From Bryobacterales bacterium (GTDB lineage Bacteria; Acidobacteriota; Terriglobia; Bryobacterales; Bryobacteraceae), in contig DOZZ01000008.1 in NCBI GenBank assembly GCA_003517725.1, positions 18,410 to 25,975 of the forward strand: 7,566 bases of DNA, written 5' to 3'. This document shows positions 1 to 4,575 of this stretch, piece after piece. Positions within the stretch are counted from its first letter, which is position 1. Every line of letters begins with the position of its first letter. The notes under the pieces were generated by a model, which was not told the DNA's origin, did not search any database, and saw only the letters and a program-made list of their open reading frames with translations. A program made the translations under genes and the position numbers.

Positions 1-15
1 GCAGGTCAGGCTGTC

Positions 16-72
16 CCGATTTGCAAACCCCGATTTGCAAACCGATTTGCAACCGATTTGCAACCCTGCAAA
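16..72. repeat. Short tandem repeat array (CGATTTGCAA, 4.5 copies)
   Basis: The 10-mer CGATTTGCAA occurs at 17-26, 31-40, 43-52 and 54-63, and a half copy (TGCAAAC) follows at 67-73. Start-to-start intervals are 14, 12 and 11 bases, so the spacer shrinks along the array. The core TTTGCAAA is its own reverse complement in the first copies. The array lies about 140 bases upstream of the PQQ dehydrogenase start. It could be a cluster of binding sites for a dimeric regulator or just replication-slippage DNA. The sequence shows the repeats; any regulatory role is a guess. The array may extend beyond the left edge. Confidence 0.8.
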
Positions 73-187
73 CACGTTCTCCGGGCCCTGGGGAGTAGAG
101 TACAAGGTTGGATTTCTGAAAATTGAGGAGGATGGGTCCACATGCGTGGCTATCTCCGCTATCTGATACACTCATGCTCTTTCCATC

Positions 188-194
188 GAGGAAG
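188..194 (+). promoter_or_regulatory. Ribosome binding site that fixes the dehydrogenase start
   Basis: GAGGAAG ends nine bases before the ATG at 204. That ATG opens directly into a clean signal peptide. The earlier in-frame TTG at 123 and ATG at 132 have no properly spaced Shine-Dalgarno sequence, since GAGGAGG at 125-131 abuts the ATG. The in-frame ATG at 174 has none either. This site therefore decides the start. Confidence 0.6.
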
Positions 195-203
195 CCTCAA
201 CCC

Positions 204-2237
204 ATGCGCAAACAGGCGGCCGCATTCACTGCAATTTTCCTGACGGTGGCTGGGGCAGCAACCGGAGAAGACTGGCTGGTCCACGGCGGCACGCAAACTA
301 ACCAGCTTTTCAGCGCATTGAACCAGATCAACGAGCAGACCATTTCCAGGCTCGGCCTTGTATGGAGTCGGGAGCTCGGGACCTCACGTGGCCTTGAAGC
401 CACGCCTATCGTCGCGGATGGCGTCATCTATGCCACCGGTTCCTGGAGCGTAGTGTTTGCCTTCGATGCCAAAACTGGAAAGACGAAATGGACCTACGAC
501 CCCCGTGTGCCCCGGGAGCGGGCTTACTTTTTCTGCTGCGATGTTGTGAACCGCGGCGTTGCCCTGCATAACGGGAAAGTCTATGTAGGTACGCTCGATG
601 GCCGTCTGGTCGCACTTGACCAGCGTAGTGGAACCCCGGTGTGGAGCGTCCAAACCACCGATCCCGCGAAGGCCTACTCCATCACGGCCGCGCCACTTGT
701 CGCCGGTGATAAGGTAGTCATCGGCAACGCGGGTTCCGAGTACGGAGTTCGCGGCTACATCACCGCGTACGACGCGGAAAACGGCCGCCAAGTCTGGCGC
801 TTCTACACCGTTCCGGGAGACCCGAAACAGGGATTCGAATCGAAGGCCATGGAAATGGCCGCCGCGACCTGGCACGGCAAGGATTGGTGGAGAACCGGCG
901 CAGGAGGCTCGCCCTGGGAGGGGATGAGCTACGATCCCGACCTGGACCTGATCTTCTTTGGAAGCGGCAACGCCTCCACCTGGTATCGCTCGCTGCGGGG
1001 TGGGGGCGACAGCCTCTTTACAGCGTGCATCCTCGCGGTGAAGGCAACGACGGGCGAACTCGCCTGGTATTTTCAGACCACGCCCGGGGACAGCTTCGAT
1101 TACGATGCTACTCAAACGATCGTCCAGGCCGATCTGACGATCAAAGGCCGGCTCCGCAAGACCGTGCTGCAGGCTAACAAGAACGGCTTTTTTTACGTGC
1201 TCGACCGCCAGACCGGTGAGTTCCTTTCCGCCGCACCCTTCGTGAGCGGCATCACCTGGGCCAGCGGCGTAGACCCCCAAACCGGACGTCCCATCGAAAT
1301 GCCCGGCGTGGGCGACGCCAGCCCAAAGGTCCTGTCTCCCGAGCCGAACGGAGCCCACAATTGGAACCCGATGGCATTCCATCCAGGCACAGGTCTGGTC
1401 TATCTGCCGGAGCGGATCGGCACCCAGATGGTGCATGTTCCCGACCGGAATTGGAAGTACAATGCGGCCCGCGACAACCTCGGGATCGACGGTACTTACG
1501 AAGGCCCGCTTTATGCGAAAGTGGCCTCCATGGCCCAGCCCAGGGGCGAACTGCTCGCATGGGACCCTATTGCGCAAAAGGCGGTTTGGCGCGCCGGGTA
1601 TCCCGTGGTGGACGGAGGAGGCGTACTGGCAACCGCAGGCAACTTAGTGTTCCAGGGGCGAGCGGACGGCATTCTGGCCGCCTATCGCGCGACTGACGGA
1701 GAGCCGCTGTGGCGATTCGATGCGGGCACCGGCATCATGGCGCCGCCGGTCACCTACACGGTCGCGGGAGTCCAGTATGTGACGGTTCTGGCCGGCTGGG
1801 GCGGTTCCTCCGGGCTGATGAATATGCCTTCGGTGGGTGCCGTCAAACCTGGATGGGGACGCATTCTAGTCTTCGCTATGGACGGTAACTCAAGGCTGAA
1901 AGTGCCTCCGTTCGGGCACAAGGACCCGCCAGTGCCCGCCATCATCATCAAACAGAATCCGCAAACGGTGCACGAGGGGGCATTGCTATTCAATGGCCAC
2001 TGTTTCAGCTGCCACGGGTTGAATGCGGTGGCTGGGCCCCTGCCCGATCTGCGTTATGCCACCACGCAGACGCTCGATTCCTTCGAGTCCATACTGCTCA
2101 GCGGCTCGCTGGCGTCGGAAGGCATGCCGTCGTTCAGCAAAATTCTTTCCGCAAAAGAAGTGGAAGCGATCCGGGCGTACGTAATCGCGCGCTCCCAGGA
2201 AACGGCAAAGCCGGCGCCAGCATCGCAAAGGCGTTAG
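204..2237 (+). CDS. PQQ-dependent quinohemoprotein alcohol dehydrogenase (type II, cytochrome c fused), predicted lanthanide type
   Basis: This is a periplasmic oxidoreductase of 677 residues that would oxidise a primary alcohol or aldehyde with pyrroloquinoline quinone and pass electrons to its own heme. Residues 1-22 form a signal peptide (MRKQ, hydrophobic stretch, then ATGEDW). Residues about 25-575 form the eight-bladed propeller. Visible active-site residues are E65 (EATP), the vicinal cysteines C111-C112 (FCCDVVNRG), metal ligands E179 (GSEYGVRG) and N256 (GSGNAS), catalytic D299 and K326 (NKNGFFYVLDR). D301, two residues after the catalytic Asp (FDYDATQ), is the residue that coordinates lanthanides in XoxF/PedH-type enzymes. 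A C-terminal cytochrome c domain (about 590-665) has C600-F-S-C-H604 and a likely axial Met at 641 (EGMPSF). The length is normal for the type II family. No pqq biosynthesis gene or separate cytochrome is in the window. The substrate cannot be read from the sequence. Confidence 0.93.
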   Translation: MRKQAAAFTAIFLTVAGAATGEDWLVHGGTQTNQLFSALNQINEQTISRLGLVWSRELGTSRGLEATPIVADGVIYATGSWSVVFAFDAKTGKTKWTYDPRVPRERAYFFCCDVVNRGVALHNGKVYVGTLDGRLVALDQRSGTPVWSVQTTDPAKAYSITAAPLVAGDKVVIGNAGSEYGVRGYITAYDAENGRQVWRFYTVPGDPKQGFESKAMEMAAATWHGKDWWRTGAGGSPWEGMSYDPDLDLIFFGSGNASTWYRSLRGGGDSLFTACILAVKATTGELAWYFQTTPGDSFDYDATQTIVQADLTIKGRLRKTVLQANKNGFFYVLDRQTGEFLSAAPFVSGITWASGVDPQTGRPIEMPGVGDASPKVLSPEPNGAHNWNPMAFHPGTGLVYLPERIGTQMVHVPDRNWKYNAARDNLGIDGTYEGPLYAKVASMAQPRGELLAWDPIAQKAVWRAGYPVVDGGGVLATAGNLVFQGRADGILAAYRATDGEPLWRFDAGTGIMAPPVTYTVAGVQYVTVLAGWGGSSGLMNMPSVGAVKPGWGRILVFAMDGNSRLKVPPFGHKDPPVPAIIIKQNPQTVHEGALLFNGHCFSCHGLNAVAGPLPDLRYATTQTLDSFESILLSGSLASEGMPSFSKILSAKEVEAIRAYVIARSQETAKPAPASQRR

Positions 2238-2354
2238 TGTTGCTCGGTGGACCGCCTGCTAAGTTCCGATGGAAGAGGTCCTCGCGGACTTCAAATCACC
2301 ATGGCCGATTTCGAGAAACTGGCCGCGGCTCCGGACTCCGGCGCTAATCGCTAG
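2238..2354 (+). pseudogene. Possible tail of a degraded antitoxin gene
   Basis: The frame that starts straight after the dehydrogenase stop is open to a TAG at 2352-2354. It ends in a short acidic/helical peptide (MADFEKLAAAPDSGANR). The stop overlaps the GTG of the following toxin-like frame by one base (TAGTG), the tight coupling expected in a type II toxin-antitoxin pair. No complete antitoxin is present and no DNA-binding fold is visible, so this is at best a C-terminal remnant. The identity rests mainly on its position before a toxin-like start. Confidence 0.3.
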
Positions 2355-2548
2355 TGGCCAAGCCTGTCATCTGGTCCACGGAGGCCCGCGCCGATATTCG
2401 TGCCCTTGATCGCGACACCGCCTTGCGGCTTCTCAAAGCGCTGGCTTCGCGCCCGATTCGCCCGATTCGCGACCCCCGCTGGTTCGGCAACCACCTGTCC
2501 CATGCAGGGCAGGTTTTAACCTGCAGCCGGCTTCAGCCGGCCTGGTGA
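2354..2548 (+). pseudogene. Truncated RelE/ParE-family toxin gene, interrupted by a repeat element
   Basis: The GTG-initiated frame begins AKPVIWSTEARADIRALD and continues RDTALRLLKALA. This is the usual N-terminal strand and helix pair of RelE/ParE mRNA-interferase or gyrase-toxin folds (about 85-100 residues). Homology is lost after about residue 33. The frame then runs through two tandem copies of CGCCCGATT (2450-2467) and into the inverted-repeat element that begins at 2499, which supplies the stop. The C-terminal strands carrying the catalytic Arg/His/Tyr residues are absent. The product is therefore almost certainly inactive. The family assignment comes from recognising the N-terminal pattern and is moderately sure. 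Confidence 0.55.
2450..2467. repeat. Two tandem copies of a 9-mer
   Basis: CGCCCGATT occurs at 2450-2458 and again at 2459-2467, inside the decayed toxin frame. It encodes the repeated PIRPIR in that frame. It is probably a small slippage duplication and lies at the point where toxin similarity is lost. Confidence 0.7.
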
Positions 2549-2642
2549 CCGAGACAATCCATTTCGATCGCGATGCTCGAGGAGAGTTGTGCGGGATTGG
2601 CGGGTTGAAACCCGCTGCAGGTTAAAACCTGCCCCACATGGG
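2499..2642. repeat. REPIN-like inverted repeat (two REP-like arms facing each other)
   Basis: Two 28-base arms, 2499-2526 and 2615-2642, are reverse complements with only two mismatches (CA against TG). Each arm holds the small palindrome AGGTTTTAACCT (2511-2522) or its complement. Each is followed on the inner side by a hairpin of 6-bp stem and 4-base loop: GCCGGC-TTCA-GCCGGC at 2526-2541 and GCGGGT-TGAA-ACCCGC at 2600-2615. Read in the same orientation, both loops are TTCA and the stems differ by paired changes. The 58-base centre (2542-2599) carries no recognisable gene. The size and symmetry fit a REP doublet mobilised in trans by a RAYT (TnpA-REP) transposase. No transposase is present in the window. 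The element lies between convergent genes and could also act as a two-way transcription terminator. Confidence 0.8.
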
Positions 2643-2673
2643 TCCGGCATGTGCGTTTATGAGGGTGTCGATT

Positions 2674-3000
2674 TCAGGCATAGGGGGCCGGCAAGCCTTC
2701 GGCTTGGCGGTGCTTGCGCATGGCGTCTTGCTGGTGCGTTTCGATCACCAGGTCCGTGCGCGGGCGCGCCGTGCAGAGCAGCGTGAAACCGGCCGCGCGG
2801 TCTGCTTCGAAGTACGATACTGCCGCCGCTTGGTCCACTTCGCCTTTGAGCAATTTGGCGGCGCACGTCAGGCAGCGGCCCTGATGGCAGATGGACGGCA
2901 GTCTCAAGCCGGCTCGGGCGGCGGCGTTCCAGACGAATTCGCTGTCTTCGCACTCGATCGTATGCCGCCCGTCCGGCGTGTCGAGCTCGATTTTATGGAT
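2674..3000 (-). CDS. Plant-type [2Fe-2S] ferredoxin, probable partner of the ferritin-like protein
   Basis: This is a small soluble electron carrier, about 108 residues if read from the ATC at 3000-2998. The cluster ligands form the plant-type pattern C38-X4-C43-X2-C46-X29-C76 ([22 protein letters not shown]), with a ferredoxin-fold N-terminus ([16 protein letters not shown]) before it. The C-terminus [11 protein letters not shown] is basic. No ATG, GTG or TTG exists near the expected start. The nearest in-frame ATG (3135) would add 45 residues of low-complexity Arg/Ser-rich sequence encoded out of frame inside the ferritin-like gene. The ATC overlaps the ferritin-like stop (ATCCATAA), so initiation at AUC by stop-coupled reinitiation, a G-to-C change of an original ATG, or a +1 shift from the upstream gene are all possible. 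The assignment to the [2Fe-2S] family is sure; the start is not. Confidence 0.85.
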   Translation of the reverse strand: MHKIELDTPDGRHTIECEDSEFVWNAAARAGLRLPSICHQGRCLTCAAKLLKGEVDQAAAVSYFEADRAAGFTLLCTARPRTDLVIETHQQDAMRKHRQAEGLPAPYA

Positions 3001-3604
3001 TGTAGAAGCCCCGGTTTTTGCTGTAGGGCGCCTGGCCCGGCTCGCCGCGGCGGAAATGCCCGGAGGGCACCGACTTGCCGTCGCGTTCGCGCGCCAGGAG
3101 CTCGATGAACCACGCCTCGTGCTCGATCTCTTCATTCAGAATGCGCGCCGCCATGTCGTAGGTGCGCGGATCCTTGCCGAAGGTCATGTCGCACACCGCG
3201 CTCCAGCTGCGGATGGCGCAGCGTTCGGATTCGAGCAACAGCGTCAGAATGTTCACTACGGTCGGCGGATCCGGCAATTTCGCAGCCGCGCAGCCCGCCT
3301 GATTGTGAAACTCCGGCAGATCGTTGGGCAGGCCTCCGCCCAGTTCGTAGATGCGCGGCACAATCAGCTCCCAGTGCGCACGGTCCTCTAGCCGGGCATC
3401 CTCGCAGATCTCCTTGTAATCCTCATAACCGGCCAAATTCATCCGAAGGATCGTGTAGTAGTAATAGGTGCTCGCAAATTCCGCGGCGGCGTTGGCCACT
3501 AGCATTTTGATGAGCTTGTCTACGTCCACTCCCCGGGCGCGAATCACCTCTACACCGACGCGTTTTGTAATGTCCCCTGGCTTTACTGCATCCTCATTAG
3601 GCAC
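2993..3604 (-). CDS. Ferritin-like diiron protein of the Dps-like (DPSL/thioferritin) type
   Basis: This is a four-helix-bundle protein of 203 residues, read from a GTG at 3604-3602 with a strong site (AGAAAGGAG, 5-base gap). Candidate diiron ligands lie on the two helix pairs: E42, E73/D74 and H77 (EDRAHW), then E127, E159 and H162 (EEIEHEAWF). Known DPSL proteins of archaea and anaerobes oxidise iron, preferably with hydrogen peroxide, and store it in 12-subunit cages. They carry a cysteine pair near the site. Here C129 and C138 lie in [19 protein letters not shown] and could fill that role; C67 and C105 are further cysteines. A run of four tyrosines (47-50) follows E42. The C-terminal tail ([16 protein letters not shown]) is basic. 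It overlaps the ferredoxin gene by 8 bases. The role is inferred as iron storage or peroxide defence. The subfamily name is from memory of its motifs. Confidence 0.85.
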   Translation of the reverse strand: MPNEDAVKPGDITKRVGVEVIRARGVDVDKLIKMLVANAAAEFASTYYYYTILRMNLAGYEDYKEICEDARLEDRAHWELIVPRIYELGGGLPNDLPEFHNQAGCAAAKLPDPPTVVNILTLLLESERCAIRSWSAVCDMTFGKDPRTYDMAARILNEEIEHEAWFIELLARERDGKSVPSGHFRRGEPGQAPYSKNRGFYNP

Positions 3605-3618
3605 GGGAACTCCTTTCT
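3605..3618 (-). promoter_or_regulatory. Strong ribosome binding site deciding a GTG start
   Basis: On the minus strand AGAAAGGAG (3618-3610) stands five bases before the GTG at 3604-3602. The frame stays open for another 31 codons upstream, but the residues there have no ferritin character, so this site supports the shorter GTG-started protein. Confidence 0.7.
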
Positions 3619-3655
3619 GTTCCAGATTACGCCCGGACTTGCGGCATCGGATCGG

Positions 3656-3681
3656 AAAAAAAGGGGTGGAACTCGCGTTCC
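3656..3681 (-). terminator. Possible weak intrinsic terminator
   Basis: Read on the minus strand, GGAAC-GCGA-GTTCC (3681-3668, a 5-bp stem with a GNRA-type loop) is followed by ACCCC and then seven T (3662-3656). It lies just after the stop of the secreted-protein gene and before the ferritin-like gene. The stem is short and separated from the T tract by five bases, so it would be partial at best. It may separate the two transcription units or reduce read-through. Confidence 0.35.
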
Positions 3682-3702
3682 GGATGCAAGCGTACACCGC
3701 CC

Positions 3703-4488
3703 CTACGGCTTCGGTTTGCGGTAGTTTACCTGGATCACCAGGCTCTGGCCGGTGGGGCGCACCTGGATCCCGACCGACGCATCGCGCTTGATGCCCGGAA
3801 TAGAGTGCAGTGTTAACGTCGCCTGCTCGCCGGACTTCAGCGTCTCCGCCGAAAGTGTGGACGTAAAGCCCACACCGATCGGCGGCGCCAGCACCAGATC
3901 GACCGTGCCGGGCAGCTTGTTGGTCAGCACGACGCTCGCGCTGGCGCCCGCTTCCTGATCCAGTTCCACCGTAGTGGCGCCCGCCCGCACCCCGTTCATG
4001 AGCTCCGCCATGTCCGGGCCTTTGCGGATAAGCTCCTTCAGATTGAGGTGGCTCTGCGCGGCCTTTTCGGGGTCCACCTTCATCTGCCCGAAGGCAGTCA
4101 CCCGCCGGTTGACATGTGGGAGATACCAGTACCAGGTTCCTTTGACTAATTCCCAGTGGCTGGCGTAGGGTACCTCATTGATTTCATCGCCGGTCTTGAT
4201 GTGCCGCGTGTGAACTTTGCTGACCATGGTCACGTTGGCTTTCTTGCCGCCCTCAAGCCATTGAACTCCCTCGACGCGATAGTCCAGGATGTCCGGCTTG
4301 TCCCCGGCGTAATAGTCGTCGCGGGATTCCGGGGCCACCAACGCCTCCATTTCCCGAAACTTGTGATCCACGGCCAGCTTGTAAAAAGCATCCACCCGCG
4401 CCCGCAACCGTTTTTCAGCCGCAGCCGTTTTTGGTGTGGGTGCCGCCGTTAAGCAAATGATCGGTAACAAAACAGCCAAAAAACGCAT
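3703..4488 (-). CDS. Secreted protein of unknown function (NTF2-like N-part, beta-rich C-part)
   Basis: I do not recognise the family. The 261-residue product has a signal peptide ([17 protein letters not shown], probable cleavage near residue 16; the Cys at 12 lacks a proper lipobox). Residues about 22-133 start with a long helix ([20 protein letters not shown]) and continue with strands rich in Tyr/Trp ([31 protein letters not shown]). The pattern is suggestive of an NTF2/SnoaL-like cone fold. A helical linker (about 140-165) follows. Residues 172-261 look like an Ig-like beta sandwich ([44 protein letters not shown]). There are no catalytic motifs. It is the first gene of the leftward group and lies 98 bases before the ferritin-like gene, but a weak terminator lies between, so co-function is uncertain. 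The start codon is preceded by no clear ribosome binding site. Confidence 0.75.
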   Translation of the reverse strand: MRFLAVLLPIICLTAAPTPKTAAAEKRLRARVDAFYKLAVDHKFREMEALVAPESRDDYYAGDKPDILDYRVEGVQWLEGGKKANVTMVSKVHTRHIKTGDEINEVPYASHWELVKGTWYWYLPHVNRRVTAFGQMKVDPEKAAQSHLNLKELIRKGPDMAELMNGVRAGATTVELDQEAGASASVVLTNKLPGTVDLVLAPPIGVGFTSTLSAETLKSGEQATLTLHSIPGIKRDASVGIQVRPTGQSLVIQVNYRKPKP

Positions 4489-4575
4489 CTACACCATCTT
4501 AGCGCCGGGTTCTGAATCCAATTTTGTTTTGAACTCCTATTAAAGCTGATAGACTTTGATTAGTGGTTTCGCCGC
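4489..4575. promoter_or_regulatory. Divergent promoter region
   Basis: These 87 bases separate the leftward secreted-protein gene from the rightward PSD1-type gene, and the middle (4511-4563) is clearly more A/T-rich than the flanks. Leftward, TAAGAT (4501-4496, minus) is a fair -10 box placed so that transcription would begin at about the ATG itself, i.e. a leaderless message, which fits the absent ribosome binding site. Its only -35 candidate (TTGGAT) is spaced 14 bases, which is too short. Rightward, TTGAAC (4529-4534) is a possible -35 box without a good -10 at normal spacing. The location is firm; the boxes are weak. Confidence 0.35.

Noticed and set aside
16..72. CRISPR array
   Set aside because: The repeats are only about 10 bases with 1-4 base spacers. 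There are no cas genes and no unique spacers.
123..203. Dehydrogenase start at TTG 123 or ATG 132
   Set aside because: It would put 27 or 24 residues in front of a complete signal peptide. The GAGGAGG there is not correctly spaced for either codon, whereas ATG 204 has a well-placed site.
384..1577. Long open frame (397 codons) on the minus strand opposite the dehydrogenase
   Set aside because: It is a codon-bias shadow of a well-supported gene. It has no recognisable domain and a low-complexity His/Gly/Arg composition.
2692..2706. Hairpin CAAGCC-TTC-GGCTTG as a terminator
   Set aside because: It lies within the last codons of the ferredoxin gene and has no T tract on either strand. It is probably a by-product of coding sequence.
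3013..3020. Slippery sequence AAAAAC in the ferritin-like gene as a -1 frameshift site
   Set aside because: The ferredoxin frame is +1 relative to the ferritin-like frame, so a -1 slip would not join them. The heptamer is also incomplete (C AAA AAC).
2674..3135. Longer ferredoxin starting at the ATG at 3135
   Set aside because: The added 45 residues are encoded out of frame within the ferritin-like gene and are Ser/Arg/Ala-rich without fold. They precede a complete ferredoxin domain.
2638..3391. Overlapping plus-strand frames opposite the ferredoxin and ferritin-like genes
   Set aside because: They are antisense shadows. The minus strand encodes the cluster cysteines and diiron motifs.
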